This document shows positions 9,340 through 19,482 of a DNA stretch of 64,000 nt, one piece after another. Under the pieces are notes generated by a model. That model worked only from the letters and a program-made list of their open reading frames with translations, was not told the origin of the DNA and did no database searches. How positions within the stretch are numbered: position 1 is the first letter of the stretch; each line of letters opens with the position of its first letter. The stretch is taken from contig DYIY01000016.1 in the NCBI GenBank assembly GCA_020723405.1, positions 18,753 to 82,752 on the forward strand. The letters are read 5' to 3'. Source of the stretch: Thiobacillus denitrificans. GTDB taxonomy: Bacteria; Pseudomonadota; Gammaproteobacteria; Burkholderiales; Thiobacillaceae. Made by a program: the position numbers and the translations under genes.

Positions 9340-11447
9340 GCGCAAACAACCTGCTGGTCGAACTGTTCGTCGAGGAACTCCCGCCCAAGGCCCTGAAGAA
9401 GCTGGGCGAGTCCTTTGCCGCCACCCTGGCGGAATCCCTGAAGACCCAGGGCCTGGTCGGCGGTGACAGCGTGGTGACCCCCTACGCTTCGCCGCGCCGC
9501 CTGGCCGCCCACCTGTCCGGCGTCGCCGAACGGGCCGCGGACAAGCCCGTATCCCAGAAGCTGATGCCCGTGGCCGTGGCTCTGGACGGTAACGGTCAGG
9601 CCACGCCCGCCCTGGTCAAGAAACTGGCGGCCCTGGGGCTCACCCCCGAGGTGGTTCCGCAACTCAAGCGGGCCCCGGACGGCAAGGCGGAGGCCCTGTT
9701 CTTCGATACCGTGGTGCCCGGCGCCACCCTGGCTGCCGGTCTGCAAAAGGCCCTGGACGAGGCCCTGGGCAAGCTGCCCATTCCCAAGGTCATGACCTAT
9801 CAGCTCCAGGACGGCTGGAGCACGGTGAACTTCGTGCGGCCCGCCCACGGCCTGGTGGCCCTCCACGGCGCGGCGGTGGTGCCGATCTCCGCCCTGGGCC
9901 TGGAGGCCGGCCGGCAGACCCAGGGCCATCGCTTCGAAGCGGCGAGCCCCACCGTGAGCCTGCGCAATGCCGACAGCTACGTGGAGCAGATGGTCGGCGA
10001 AGGTGCGGTGATCCCCGGTTTCGCCGAGCGGCGGGCCGAGATCGTCCGCCAGCTCCAGGCGGCGGCGAGCCAGGTGGGGGGCGGCGTCCGGCCCATCGAG
10101 GACGAGGCCCTGCTGGACGAGGTGACCGCCCTGGTGGAACGGCCCAACGTGCTGCTCTGCCAGTTCGAGGAGGCCTTCCTGGAAGTGCCCCAGGAGTGCC
10201 TGATCCTCACCATGAAGGCCAACCAGAAGTATTTCCCCCTGCTGGACGAGTCCGGCCGCCTCACCCACCGGTTCCTCATCGTCTCCAACATCCGTCCCGC
10301 CGATCCCTCCGCCGTCATCGGCGGCAACGAGCGGGTGGTGCGGCCCCGCCTGGCCGACGCCAAGTTCTTCTTCGACCAGGATCGCAGGAAGCCCCTGGCC
10401 AGCCGGGTGGAGGGCCTGGAGCGGGTGGTCTATCACAACAAGCTGGGCAGCCAGGGCGCGCGCATCCGCCGCCTGGTGAAGCTGGCCGGCGCCATTGCCG
10501 GCAAGCTGGGGGCCGACCCGGCCCTGGCGGAACGGGCGGCCCTGCTGGCCAAGGCCGACCTCACCACCGACATGGTGGGCGAGTTCCCCGAGCTCCAGGG
10601 CATCATGGGCCTCTATTACGCCCTCCACGACGGTGAGGACGCCCGGGTGGCCCAGGCGGTGGCGGACCACTACAAGCCCCGCTTTGCCGGCGACGAGCTG
10701 GCGGCCGACAACATCGGCCTGAGCGTGGCCCTGGCCGAGCGGCTGGACAGCCTGACCGGCATCTTCGGCATCGGCGCCATCCCCACCGGCGACAAGGACC
10801 CCTTCGCCCTGCGCCGGGCCGCCCTGGGGGTGCTGCGCATGCTCATGGAACGGGCCCTGCCCCTGGATCTGATGCAATTGCTGGAACTGGCCCGCAGCCA
10901 GTTTGACGCCGAACAGGTGTCCGCCAGCGTGGCGGTGGACGTGTTCCAGTTCATGCAGGACCGGTTGCGGGTCTATCTCAAGGACAACGGCCGGGCCCAG
11001 GACCAGGTGGAAGCGGTGGTGGCCCAGGCCCCCACCCGCATCGACCGGGTGCCGGCCCGCCTGGATGCCGTGGCGGCCTTCGTGGCCCTGCCCGAGGCGG
11101 AGACCCTGGCCGCCGCCAACAAACGCATCCAGAACATCCTGAAGAAGGCCGGCGTGGCGGTGACGGGGGAGGTGGACCCGGCCTTGTTCGCCGAGGATGC
11201 CGAGAAGGCCCTGCACCGGTCGGTGGCCGATCTGGCGCCCCGGGTGGAGAGCGATCTGGCCAACCTGGATTACGCCTCCGCCCTGAAACGCCAAGCCGCC
11301 CTCAAGGCCCCGGTGGACCGCTTTTTCGACGAAGTGATGGTCATGGCCGAAGAGCCTCTGGTGCGGGCCAACCGCCTGGCCCTGCTCCAGGCCCTCGGCC
11401 GCCTGATGAACAGCGTGGCGGATATTGCCCAATTGACGGCCAGGTAG
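9336..11447 (+). CDS. glyS: Glycine-tRNA ligase, beta subunit
   Basis: 703 aa, close to the usual ~690. It begins with [18 protein letters not shown], the conserved N-terminus of GlyS, and contains the family block [14 protein letters not shown] and an HD-like region ([17 protein letters not shown]). The C-terminal anticodon-binding part ends [19 protein letters not shown], again typical. It binds tRNA-Gly and completes the alpha2-beta2 synthetase with GlyQ. Translationally coupled to glyQ by a 4-nt overlap. Confidence 0.98.
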   Translation: MSANNLLVELFVEELPPKALKKLGESFAATLAESLKTQGLVGGDSVVTPYASPRRLAAHLSGVAERAADKPVSQKLMPVAVALDGNGQATPALVKKLAALGLTPEVVPQLKRAPDGKAEALFFDTVVPGATLAAGLQKALDEALGKLPIPKVMTYQLQDGWSTVNFVRPAHGLVALHGAAVVPISALGLEAGRQTQGHRFEAASPTVSLRNADSYVEQMVGEGAVIPGFAERRAEIVRQLQAAASQVGGGVRPIEDEALLDEVTALVERPNVLLCQFEEAFLEVPQECLILTMKANQKYFPLLDESGRLTHRFLIVSNIRPADPSAVIGGNERVVRPRLADAKFFFDQDRRKPLASRVEGLERVVYHNKLGSQGARIRRLVKLAGAIAGKLGADPALAERAALLAKADLTTDMVGEFPELQGIMGLYYALHDGEDARVAQAVADHYKPRFAGDELAADNIGLSVALAERLDSLTGIFGIGAIPTGDKDPFALRRAALGVLRMLMERALPLDLMQLLELARSQFDAEQVSASVAVDVFQFMQDRLRVYLKDNGRAQDQVEAVVAQAPTRIDRVPARLDAVAAFVALPEAETLAAANKRIQNILKKAGVAVTGEVDPALFAEDAEKALHRSVADLAPRVESDLANLDYASALKRQAALKAPVDRFFDEVMVMAEEPLVRANRLALLQALGRLMNSVADIAQLTAR

Positions 11448-11464
11448 GGGAGGAATTGCCGCAG

Positions 11465-12730
11465 ATGGAGGCCTACGGCGACTACCGCATTTCCCGGTTC
11501 ACCGCCGAATTCGCGGAGACGGCGGTGGAATTGGCTTTCCGGGAGGCCACCCACCAGTCCCGGGTGCGGGAAACCCGCCATGCCATCACCATCGCCGCCC
11601 TGTTCTATCTGGCCTTCGCCATCACCGACTATCTGGCGGTGGGGGGGGCCGAGGAATACCTGCTCATCTTCATCACCCGCCTGACCATCTGCGCCGCCGG
11701 CATCCTGGTGGCCATCACGGCGGGCCGGTGGTGGCGCCTCCTGATGGACGGCATGACGCCCACTCTGGTGGAAGCACTGGCCCTGGCCGGCTTCCTCTCC
11801 ATCACCCTGTTGCGCCCCTATGAATCCGGTTGGCACGGCATGAGCCTCATGGTCATGCTGTTGGGGGTGTACGTATTCATCCCCAACCGGTTCCTGCTGG
11901 CCACGGCGGTGGCGGTCTTTTCCACCCTGGGTTTCATGTGGCTGCTGGTGGCCCATTTCCAGCCGCCGGCCAACTACGTGTTGACCCTGGGCCTGCTGCT
12001 GGCGGCCATCAACCTGTTCGGCATCCTCACCGCCCACCGCATCAGCCGGCTGACCCGGGAGGAATACCGGGACGCCCACATCCTGCGCCTGGCCAACGAG
12101 CACCTGTCCCGGGAGATCGAAATCCGCCAGCGTCTGGAAGCCGAACTGCGCGACCTGGCCCAGCGGGATCCCCTGACCGGCATCGCCAACCGCCGGCATT
12201 TCTTCGACCTGGCGGAAGAAGCCTTCGCCCGGGCCCGCGCCAAGGGCAGCCCTTTGTCCCTGCTCATTGCCGACATCGACTACTTCAAGCAGATCAACGA
12301 CACCTACGGCCACATGCACGGGGACGAGGTGCTGAAGGTCCTGGTGCGGGTCTGCCGCCAGGCATTGGGGGAAGTGGACATGCTGGCCCGTCTGGGGGGC
12401 GAGGAGTTCGTCATGCTCCTGCCCGACACGGATCTGGCCACCGCCACGGCCCTGGCCGAGAACCTGCGCCACGAAGCCGAGAACACCCCGGTGCGGCTGC
12501 GGGACACGGTCATGCATTTCACCATCAGCCAGGGCGTGGCCCAATGGCAGGTCGGCGAGAGTCTGGCCGTATTCATGCGTCGGGCCGACGAAGCCCTCTA
12601 CCTGGCCAAGTACAACGGCCGCAACCGTTGCGAGACCGCAGAGGAGGCAGCTCATTGGGGCACCCTTGAGCAGGGCCGCAGCGGGGACCAGAATACCCCC
12701 TCCGACAGAGCTGCCGCGGGAAGCCCATGA
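11465..12730 (+). CDS. Membrane-anchored diguanylate cyclase (GGDEF)
   Basis: About 421 aa. The N-terminal 210 residues contain roughly six hydrophobic helices (an MASE-like sensor), followed by a short coiled linker and a GGDEF domain with DPLTGIANRRHFFDL and an intact active site, RLGGEEF. The inhibitory RxxD site is missing: the aligned residues read GEVD. So the enzyme is predicted to make c-di-GMP without product feedback at that site. ATG at 11465 is preferred because GGGGAGGA sits at a workable distance; a TTG at 11456 is possible. It lies 17 nt after glyS and overlaps gmhB by 4 nt. Confidence 0.88.
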   Translation: MEAYGDYRISRFTAEFAETAVELAFREATHQSRVRETRHAITIAALFYLAFAITDYLAVGGAEEYLLIFITRLTICAAGILVAITAGRWWRLLMDGMTPTLVEALALAGFLSITLLRPYESGWHGMSLMVMLLGVYVFIPNRFLLATAVAVFSTLGFMWLLVAHFQPPANYVLTLGLLLAAINLFGILTAHRISRLTREEYRDAHILRLANEHLSREIEIRQRLEAELRDLAQRDPLTGIANRRHFFDLAEEAFARARAKGSPLSLLIADIDYFKQINDTYGHMHGDEVLKVLVRVCRQALGEVDMLARLGGEEFVMLLPDTDLATATALAENLRHEAENTPVRLRDTVMHFTISQGVAQWQVGESLAVFMRRADEALYLAKYNGRNRCETAEEAAHWGTLEQGRSGDQNTPSDRAAAGSP

Positions 12731-13269
12731 AGCTGGTCATCCTGGACCGGGACGGGGTCATCAACTTCGACTCGGACCAATACATCAAGAGTCCCCAGGA
12801 GTGGAATCCCATCCCGGGCAGCCTGGAGGCCATCGCCAGCCTCACCCAGTCGGGCTACCGGGTGGTGGTGGCCTCCAACCAGTCAGGCGTGGGGCGGGGC
12901 CTGTTCGACATGGCCACCCTCAACGCCATCCATGCCAAGATGCACAAGCTGGTGGCCCAGGCTGGCGGCCGCATCGACGCGGTGTTCTTCTGCCCCCACC
13001 CGGCCGATTCCCGCTGCCAGTGCCGCAAACCCAAGCCGGGCCTGTTCCATGAAATCGCCCACCGCATGCATGTGGACCTGGCCGGCGTGCCCGCCGTGGG
13101 GGATGCCCTGCGGGACGTCCAGGCCGCCTTGTCCGTGGGAGCCCGGCCCATCCTGGTGAAGACGGGCAAAGGGCGGCTCACCCTCGAAGGCGGCGAATTG
13201 CCGGAAGGCGTGACCATCTGCGAAGACCTCAGGGAAGCCGCCAACATCCTCATCTCCGAAATGGAATGA
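12727..13269 (+). CDS. gmhB: D-glycero-beta-D-manno-heptose 1,7-bisphosphate 7-phosphatase
   Basis: 180 aa. The HAD catalytic motif LDRDGVINFD sits at the N-terminus, the histidinol-phosphatase-like motif VVVASNQSGVGRG follows, and a zinc-binding loop CPHPADSRCQCRKPKPG is characteristic of GmhB. It removes the 7-phosphate of heptose bisphosphate in ADP-heptose synthesis for LPS core. Coupled by 4-nt overlaps to the cyclase before it and the acyltransferase after it. Confidence 0.93.
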   Translation: MKLVILDRDGVINFDSDQYIKSPQEWNPIPGSLEAIASLTQSGYRVVVASNQSGVGRGLFDMATLNAIHAKMHKLVAQAGGRIDAVFFCPHPADSRCQCRKPKPGLFHEIAHRMHVDLAGVPAVGDALRDVQAALSVGARPILVKTGKGRLTLEGGELPEGVTICEDLREAANILISEME

Positions 13270-13982
13270 CTCATCCACCCATGCTTTTCCTGCGTTCCCT
13301 GCTGTTCTTTCTGCTCAAGACCGTCCTCACCATTCCCTTCGGCCTGCTGGCCCTGTTCCTTTTCGTCCTTCCCCCTCTTGCCCGCTACCGGGCCATCGCC
13401 CAATGGGGGCGCATGGTCATGTGGCTGGCCCGGGTGGTGGTGGGCATCCGCTACCAGGTGGAGGGTCTGGAAAACCTGCCCAGGGACCCCTGCGTGGTGT
13501 TGGCCAAGCACCAGTCGGCCTGGGAGACCATCGCCTTCCAGAGCATCTTTCCACCCCTTTCCTTCGTGCTGAAGAAGAACCTCCTGCGCATTCCCTTCTT
13601 CGGCTGGGGACTGGCCCTTTTCAGCCCCATCGCCATCGACCGGGGCGCCGGCCGAGAGGCCATGAAGCAGATCGAACAACAGGGCAAGGCCCGCCTGGCG
13701 GGCGGCTTCTGGGTGCTGGTGTTCCCCGAGGGCACCCGGGTGGCGCCAGGCGAGAAGGGCAACTACCAGATCGGCGGTCCCTGGCTGGCTTCCAAGGCCG
13801 GCGTGCCGGTGTTGCCGGTGGCCCACAACGCCGGGCGTTTGTGGCCCAAGAACGCCTTCGTCAAGCGGCCCGGCCTCATCACCGTGGTCATCGGCCCGCC
13901 TATCCCCACCCTGGGGCGCAAGCCTACCCAGGTGCTGGCGGACACCGAAAGTTGGATCGAAAACACCATGGCCAGGCTTTAG
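13266..13982 (+). CDS. 1-acylglycerol-3-phosphate O-acyltransferase (PlsC family)
   Basis: 238 aa. An N-terminal hydrophobic anchor (FLLKTVLTIPFGLLALFLF) precedes a PlsC domain with the catalytic block KHQSAWE (the HxxxxD/E motif) and FPEGTR. The product would acylate lysophosphatidate at the inner membrane to make phosphatidate. The pairing with gmhB, with a 4-nt overlap, is common in betaproteobacteria. The acyl acceptor cannot be told from sequence. Confidence 0.9.
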   Translation: MTHPPMLFLRSLLFFLLKTVLTIPFGLLALFLFVLPPLARYRAIAQWGRMVMWLARVVVGIRYQVEGLENLPRDPCVVLAKHQSAWETIAFQSIFPPLSFVLKKNLLRIPFFGWGLALFSPIAIDRGAGREAMKQIEQQGKARLAGGFWVLVFPEGTRVAPGEKGNYQIGGPWLASKAGVPVLPVAHNAGRLWPKNAFVKRPGLITVVIGPPIPTLGRKPTQVLADTESWIENTMARL

Positions 13983-14026
13983 CGACGGCGCCGGCAGGCG
14001 TAAGATGCCCACAGGAGCCTGAAGTC

Positions 14027-14806
14027 GTGAATAACGCCCCGCCTGCCCCCCGGCCTTCCCCTTTTTCCCCCTTCCGCCGAACGAGTCCCTGGCCCGCCCG
14101 CCTGGACCTGCTGCAGAGCGGCAGCGGCCTGTTCCTGGGCCTGTTCATGTGGGCCCACATGGGCTTCGTCTCCACCATCCTCATCAGCCCTGATGCCTTC
14201 TGGACCGTGGCCCGCTTCTTCGAGGGCTACTTCATCTTCGGCCGGCCCTATCCGGGCCTGGTCTCCCTGGTGGTGGCCCTGGTGTTTGCCGTCCTGGTGC
14301 TGCACGCCTTCCTGGCCCTGCGCAAGTTCCCCGGCGACTGGACCCAGTACACGGTGTTCTGGCGCCATGCCGGCCGCCTGGGCCACGGCGACACCCGGCT
14401 CTGGCTGCTCCAGGTGGCCACCGGTTTCGCCATGTTCTTCCTGGCCCCGGTGCACCTCTACCAGATGCTGGTCCACCCGGAACTGATCGGCCCCTGGGAA
14501 TCCGCCGACCGGGTATGGAGCGGCGGCTTCTGGCCCCTCTACCTGGTGCTGCTGCTGGCCGTGGAACTGCACGGCGGCGTGGGCCTGTACCGGCTGGCGG
14601 TGAAATGGATCGGCTTCCGGGACCCGGCCTCGGCCCGGCGCCGCCTGCTGTTCCTCAAGTGGGGCATGACGGTCTTCTTCCTGGTGCTGGGCCTCTTCTC
14701 CCTGGCCGCCTACGTGAAGCTGGGCATGGACCACGCCGATCAGGCCGGCGAGCGTTATCGGCCGGTGGGTGTGTGGAACGCCCCGGTCCAGGAGACCCGG
14801 ACTTGA
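14027..14806 (+). CDS. frdC: Fumarate reductase di-heme cytochrome b subunit (Wolinella type)
   Basis: 259 aa from a GTG preceded by AGGAG. It has five predicted membrane helices. The family's four heme ligands are at His44 (WAHMGF), His93 ([11 protein letters not shown]), His143 (PVHLYQM) and His182 (VELHGG), the same numbers as I recall for Wolinella succinogenes FrdC. Glu66 (menaquinol oxidation) and Glu180 (proton E-pathway) are also at the same positions. It anchors the reductase in the inner membrane and oxidises menaquinol. It overlaps frdA by TTGA. A 44-nt gap after the acyltransferase gene may hold a separate promoter. Confidence 0.93.
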   Translation: MNNAPPAPRPSPFSPFRRTSPWPARLDLLQSGSGLFLGLFMWAHMGFVSTILISPDAFWTVARFFEGYFIFGRPYPGLVSLVVALVFAVLVLHAFLALRKFPGDWTQYTVFWRHAGRLGHGDTRLWLLQVATGFAMFFLAPVHLYQMLVHPELIGPWESADRVWSGGFWPLYLVLLLAVELHGGVGLYRLAVKWIGFRDPASARRRLLFLKWGMTVFFLVLGLFSLAAYVKLGMDHADQAGERYRPVGVWNAPVQETRT

Positions 14807-16776
14807 AGATCCAGCAGACCGACGTGCTGGTCATCGGCGGCGGCCTGGCCGGCCAGCGCACCGCCGTGGCCACCCGGCGCCGGGGCCTGGACACGGTGAT
14901 CCTCTCCCTGGTGCCGGCCAAGCGTTCCCACTCCGTGGCCGCCCAGGGGGGCATGCAGGCCAGCCTGGGCAACTGTGCCAAGGGGGCGGGGGACAACGAG
15001 GACGTGCATTTCGAGGACACGGTGCGGGGCTCCGACTGGGGCTGCGACCAGATCGTGGCGCGCATGTTCTGCCACATGGCCCCCAAGGCCGTGCGGGAAC
15101 TGGCCGCCTGGGGCGTGGCCTGGAACCGGGTGGCCAAGGGGGACCGGGAAGTGGTCATCAACGGCCAGAAGGTGGTGATCAGCGAAGCCGACGCCGCCCA
15201 CGGCCTCATCACCGCCCGGGACTTCGGCGGCACCAAGAAATGGCGCACCTGCCACACCTCCGACGGCACCGGCCACGCCATGCTCTACGCCGTGTCCGAC
15301 CGGGTCATCGGTGAGGGCATTCCGGTGCTGGAGCGCCAGGAGGCCCTGGCCCTGATCCACGACGGCGAGCGCTGCCACGGCGCGGTAGTGCGGGACCTGA
15401 TCACGGGGGAACTGTCCGTGTTCCTGGCCCGGGCCACGGTGGTGGCCACCGGCGGCTACGGGCGCCTGTGGGGCGTGTCCACCAACGCCCTCATCAACGA
15501 AGGCATGGGCGCAGCCCTGGCCCTGGAAACCGGCGTGGCCCGCCTGGCCAACATGGAAGCCGTGCAGTTTCATCCCACCGCCATCGTCCCCGCCGGCATC
15601 CTGGTCACTGAAGGCTGCCGGGGCGACGGGGGCCTCCTGCTGGACGCCGACGGCCATCGCTTCATGCCCGACTACGAGCCGGACAAGAAGGAACTGGCCT
15701 CCCGGGACGTGGTGTCCCGGCGCATGGCCGAGCACATGCGCAAGGGCAAGGGGGTCAGGTCCCCCTACGGCGACCACCTGTGGCTGGACATCACCGGCCT
15801 GGGCGCCGCCCACATCGACAGGAACCTGCGGGAAGTAAAGGACATCTGCCAATACTTCCTGGGCATCGACCCGGCCCGCCAGCCCATTCCCGTGCGGCCC
15901 ACCCAGCACTATTCCATGGGCGGCATCCGCACCGACTACCGGGGCCAGTCCCCCTGGCTGGCGGGGCTGTTCGCCTGCGGCGAAGCGGCCTGCTGGGACC
16001 TGCACGGCTTCAACCGCCTGGGCGGCAACTCGGTGGCGGAAACCGTGGTGGCCGGCATGCTCATCGGCGAATACGTGGCCGATTTCTGCGCCTCGCCGGA
16101 AGGGGACCTGAACTTCTCCACCGCCCTGGCCCGGGAATGCCTGGAACGGGAGCAGGCCAGCCTGGCCGCCATGGCCGCCGGCCGGGGCGGGGAGGATGGC
16201 GTGGCCATCCGCCGGCGCATGGAGGCCATCCTCACCGACAGCGTGGGCCTGTTCCGCAACGGCCCGGCCCTGGAATCCGCCGTGGCGGAACTGGCCGACC
16301 TGTACCGGCGCAGCCAGCGCCTGGCCATGGCCAACCACGGCCTGGACGCCAACCCGCAACTGGTCCAGGCCTACCGCCTGCCGCGCATGCTCAAGCTGGC
16401 CCTCACCGTGGCCATGGGGGCCCTGGCCCGCACCGAGAGCCGGGGCGCCCACTTCCGCGAAGACTTCCCGGCCCGCAACGACCGGGACTGGCTCAACCGC
16501 AGCCTGGCCTGCTGGCGGGGCGGGGAAGACCTGCCCCGCCTGGACCACGAGGTGCTGGACGTGATGTTCATGGAACTGCCCCCCGGATTCCGGGGTTACG
16601 GCGAGCGCAACATCATCGACCATCCCCATACCGCCCTGCGCCAGGCCGACGTGGACGATTTCCGCGAGGGCGAGACGGACCGGCACAAGCGCCAGACCCA
16701 CATGATGGCCTTCAAGCAGTATCTGCCAGTGCAGTACCGGGGCCGGAATGAGCGGCTGGATGAGCGGTTTTCGTAG
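14803..16776 (+). CDS. frdA: Fumarate reductase flavoprotein subunit
   Basis: 657 aa from a TTG start that overlaps the frdC stop, essentially the length of the Wolinella subunit. The N-terminal Rossmann motif is VIGGGLAGQ; the covalent FAD histidine is His43 in [10 protein letters not shown]. Further signatures are QFHPTAI, the capping-domain region, TQHYSMGGI and [12 protein letters not shown]. It reduces fumarate to succinate at the cytoplasmic side, or runs in reverse. Upstream GGAG supports the unusual start codon. Confidence 0.95.
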   Translation: MKIQQTDVLVIGGGLAGQRTAVATRRRGLDTVILSLVPAKRSHSVAAQGGMQASLGNCAKGAGDNEDVHFEDTVRGSDWGCDQIVARMFCHMAPKAVRELAAWGVAWNRVAKGDREVVINGQKVVISEADAAHGLITARDFGGTKKWRTCHTSDGTGHAMLYAVSDRVIGEGIPVLERQEALALIHDGERCHGAVVRDLITGELSVFLARATVVATGGYGRLWGVSTNALINEGMGAALALETGVARLANMEAVQFHPTAIVPAGILVTEGCRGDGGLLLDADGHRFMPDYEPDKKELASRDVVSRRMAEHMRKGKGVRSPYGDHLWLDITGLGAAHIDRNLREVKDICQYFLGIDPARQPIPVRPTQHYSMGGIRTDYRGQSPWLAGLFACGEAACWDLHGFNRLGGNSVAETVVAGMLIGEYVADFCASPEGDLNFSTALARECLEREQASLAAMAAGRGGEDGVAIRRRMEAILTDSVGLFRNGPALESAVAELADLYRRSQRLAMANHGLDANPQLVQAYRLPRMLKLALTVAMGALARTESRGAHFREDFPARNDRDWLNRSLACWRGGEDLPRLDHEVLDVMFMELPPGFRGYGERNIIDHPHTALRQADVDDFREGETDRHKRQTHMMAFKQYLPVQYRGRNERLDERFS

Positions 16777-16793
16777 GGATGAGGGATGAGGGA

Positions 16794-17513
16794 ATGGGGC
16801 GGCGGCTGACCTTGACGGTGTTCCGGCACAACCCGAGGGAGGCTTCGTCCCGGCCGGGAACCCGTGACTACGTGCTGGACGAGACGCCGGGCATGACCCT
16901 GTTCGTGGCCCTGGGCCGCATCCGCGACGAGCAGGACCCGGGGCTCAATTTCGATTTCGTCTGCCGGGCCGGGGTGTGCGGTTCCTGCGCCATGCTCATC
17001 AACGGCCGGCCCGGGCTGGCCTGTCGCACCCTGACCGCTGCACTGCCGGAGCGGATCAGCCTGTTTCCCCTGCCGGGTTTCGAGCTGATCGGCGACCTGT
17101 CGGTGAACACCGGCAAGTGGATGCGGGCCATGAGCGAACGGCTGCGGGCCTGGCTCCACGATGCCGGGGACGCGGACCCGGACCGGCTGGAAGCGCCCAT
17201 GGAGCCGGCCACCGCCGAAGCCATCTACGAACTGGAACGCTGCATCGAGTGCGGCTGCTGCGTGGCCGGCTGCGGCACGGCCCAGATGCGCCCGGATTTC
17301 GTCGGGGCCGTGGGCCTGAACAAGATCGCCCGCTTCCACCTGGACCCCAGGGACGTCCGCAGCGACGCCGATTTCTACGAGGTGGTGGGTGACGACAGCG
17401 GCGTGTTCGGCTGCATGAGCCTGCTGGGCTGCCAGGACGTGTGCCCCAAGGGCCTGTCCCTGCAAACCCAGATCGCCTGGCTGCGCCGGACCCTGGCCCG
17501 GCAGGGCTGGTGA
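16794..17513 (+). CDS. frdB: Fumarate reductase iron-sulfur subunit
   Basis: 239 aa from the ATG that begins MGRRLT, chosen because related subunits begin at the same place; an in-frame ATG five codons upstream (16779) is possible. The N-terminal plant-type ferredoxin domain binds [2Fe-2S] through CRAGVCGSC plus a downstream Cys in ACRTL. The C-terminal half has CIECGCC and CMSLLGCQDVCPKG for the [4Fe-4S] and [3Fe-4S] clusters. It passes electrons from the heme subunit to the flavin. It follows frdA by 17 nt and overlaps the next gene by GTGA. Confidence 0.94.
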   Translation: MGRRLTLTVFRHNPREASSRPGTRDYVLDETPGMTLFVALGRIRDEQDPGLNFDFVCRAGVCGSCAMLINGRPGLACRTLTAALPERISLFPLPGFELIGDLSVNTGKWMRAMSERLRAWLHDAGDADPDRLEAPMEPATAEAIYELERCIECGCCVAGCGTAQMRPDFVGAVGLNKIARFHLDPRDVRSDADFYEVVGDDSGVFGCMSLLGCQDVCPKGLSLQTQIAWLRRTLARQGW

Positions 17514-18256
17514 GACGGCTGGTGCGACGCCGGGCCCCGGTGGTCCGGCGGGAGGAAAGCCTTCCCTTGGGCCGGGTGCTGGCCGGCCTGGAAGGTGACA
17601 TCCTGGTGAAGCGCAGTTCCGCCCGGCGTACCCTGGCCCTGCGGGTGGCGGAGGGGGGGCAAGCCATCGTCAACGCGCCCCTGCAACTTCCCCTGGCCCG
17701 GGTGGAAGCCTTCCTGGCCCTGCACCGTGCCTGGCTGGCCGAACACCTGGGGCGCAGCCAACGCCAGGCCCGCAGCTTCGCCTGGGAAGACGGCGCCCGG
17801 CTACCCTGGCAGGGCGGACATCTGACCCTGGTACTGGAACCCGGAAGCGGGCGGCCCGAAGTGCGCCTGGAAGGTGACCGGCTCCATTGCGCCGGACCCC
17901 TGGAGACCCTGGCCGCCCGGGTGGTGCACTGGTATCGGCGCCAAGCCAGGGCCTGGCTGGCCGGGCGGTTGGCCCACCAGGCCACCCTGGCGGGCCGGCC
18001 CCTGCCGCCCTTACGCCTGTCGGACGCCCGGACCCGTTGGGGCAGCCTGTCGCCCAGCGGCGTGGTGAGCCTGAACTGGCGGTTGCTGAAAGTGGCGCCG
18101 GCCCTGGCGGACTATGTGATCTGCCACGAACTGGCCCATTTCCGCCAGCGCAACCATTCTCCCGCCTTCTGGGCCGAAGTCGCCCGGCTCTACCCGGATT
18201 GGCGGGAAGCCCGGCGCAGGCTCAGGGAGCAGGGTGCCGGGTGCTTCCTGTTTTGA
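17510..18256 (+). CDS. YgjP-like zinc metallopeptidase domain protein (DUF45)
   Basis: 248 aa from a GTG overlapping the frdB stop. The C-terminal part has the HExxH-type zinc motif [17 protein letters not shown], preceded by the family block [19 protein letters not shown]. These YgjP/DUF45 proteins are predicted SprT-like metal-dependent hydrolases; the substrate is not established. The coupling to frdB is positional and need not mean a shared pathway. Confidence 0.85.
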   Translation: MRRLVRRRAPVVRREESLPLGRVLAGLEGDILVKRSSARRTLALRVAEGGQAIVNAPLQLPLARVEAFLALHRAWLAEHLGRSQRQARSFAWEDGARLPWQGGHLTLVLEPGSGRPEVRLEGDRLHCAGPLETLAARVVHWYRRQARAWLAGRLAHQATLAGRPLPPLRLSDARTRWGSLSPSGVVSLNWRLLKVAPALADYVICHELAHFRQRNHSPAFWAEVARLYPDWREARRRLREQGAGCFLF

Positions 18257-18365
18257 CCATTTTCCGTGTAGGGCTCCTCTGACGGACAGGGCGCCATGTT
18301 GCCATTACATTACGGACCGTTGTGTCCGCGATTCCCCCCACGCCCCAGCCCAGGAGATCCCACCG

Positions 18366-19469
18366 ATGTTTTTCGCGCGCAGGGAAGAACAACAGCAACT
18401 GCAAGCCCGCATCAACCGTCTGGAAACCGACCTGGAGCAGTTGCGCCGGGAACGGGAAACCCTGGAGGCCGCCGCCGCCAGGGCCACGGAGGAAGCCCGC
18501 TGCCAATCCGGCGAAGTGGCCCGCCTGCGTGCCCTGGTGGGCAACTTCCAGGTGTTCGGCGACTCCCTGATCCAGGTGCAGTCGGGCTTTGCCACCCTGG
18601 CCACCGCCATGCAGGACGGCAAGGCCAAGGCCGTGAATGCCAAATCCGTATCGGCCGCCAGCCGGCAGGCCATGGAACGGATTTCCGGCAATCTCGAAGA
18701 TCTGGTCCGGGGCTCCAACAGCGCCTCCGATCAGGTGGAGCGGCTCGATGGCCGGGCCCAGGAAATCAGCCTGATCGTGCAGCTCATCAAGGACATCGCC
18801 GATCAGACCAACCTGCTGGCCTTGAACGCCGCCATCGAGGCTGCCCGGGCGGGTGAACAGGGGCGGGGATTCGCAGTGGTGGCCGACGAGGTCCGCAAAC
18901 TGGCCGAACGCACCGCCAATGCCACCGGCGAGATCACCACCCTGGTGGGACGCATCCGGGAGGACAGCGGCAACAGCCGGGCCCAGATGGAAGCCCTGGC
19001 GGGCCACGCCCAGGATTTCAGCCAGGATGGCAAGGCCTCCGCCCAGGCCATGGGCGATCTGCTGGATCTGGCTTCGGGCATGGAGCGCACCGTGTCCGCA
19101 TCCAGCCTGCGCAGTTTCTGCGAGTTGGCCAAGATCGACCACCTGATCTTCAAATTCCGTGTCTATCAGGTGTTGCTGGGGCTTTCCCAGGAAAAGGAGG
19201 AGCAGTTCAGTGACCATGCCCATTGTCGGCTGGGCAAGTGGTACTACCAGGGGGACGGCCAGGCTTATTTCTCCAGTCTGCCCGGCTTCCGGAACCTGGA
19301 AGCTCCCCACAAGGAAGTGCACGACTCCGCCCACGGGGCCCTGGCGGCCCACCGCCAGGGGGACGGCCAGGCCACCCTGGCCTGGGTGGCGCGCATGGAG
19401 ACCTCCAGTCTCAGGGTGCTGGAAGCCCTGGAAGGATTGGCGGTGAGCGGTGCCGCGCTGTTCAACTGA
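18366..19469 (+). CDS. Soluble methyl-accepting chemotaxis protein with C-terminal CZB zinc-binding domain
   Basis: 367 aa, no membrane helix. A coiled N-terminus (residues 8-60) leads into a shortened MCP signalling domain whose hairpin tip reads [39 protein letters not shown]. The C-terminal CZB domain shows the expected ligands His259, Cys287 (HCRLGKWY), His315 and His319. Known CZB domains bind zinc and respond to hypochlorous acid or zinc. ATG with AGGAG upstream fixes the start. It converges with the large signalling locus (13 nt to its last gene) and so is a plausible input to it. Confidence 0.9.
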   Translation: MFFARREEQQQLQARINRLETDLEQLRRERETLEAAAARATEEARCQSGEVARLRALVGNFQVFGDSLIQVQSGFATLATAMQDGKAKAVNAKSVSAASRQAMERISGNLEDLVRGSNSASDQVERLDGRAQEISLIVQLIKDIADQTNLLALNAAIEAARAGEQGRGFAVVADEVRKLAERTANATGEITTLVGRIREDSGNSRAQMEALAGHAQDFSQDGKASAQAMGDLLDLASGMERTVSASSLRSFCELAKIDHLIFKFRVYQVLLGLSQEKEEQFSDHAHCRLGKWYYQGDGQAYFSSLPGFRNLEAPHKEVHDSAHGALAAHRQGDGQATLAWVARMETSSLRVLEALEGLAVSGAALFN

Positions 19470-19482
19470 ACGGTGAACACCG

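Noticed and set aside
9249..11432. A long minus-strand frame opposite glyS
   Set aside because: glyS is unambiguous on the plus strand; the antisense product is compositionally biased and family-less. The same reasoning removes the long antisense frames at 14755-16701, 21953-24685, 24517-26817 and 54868-56757.
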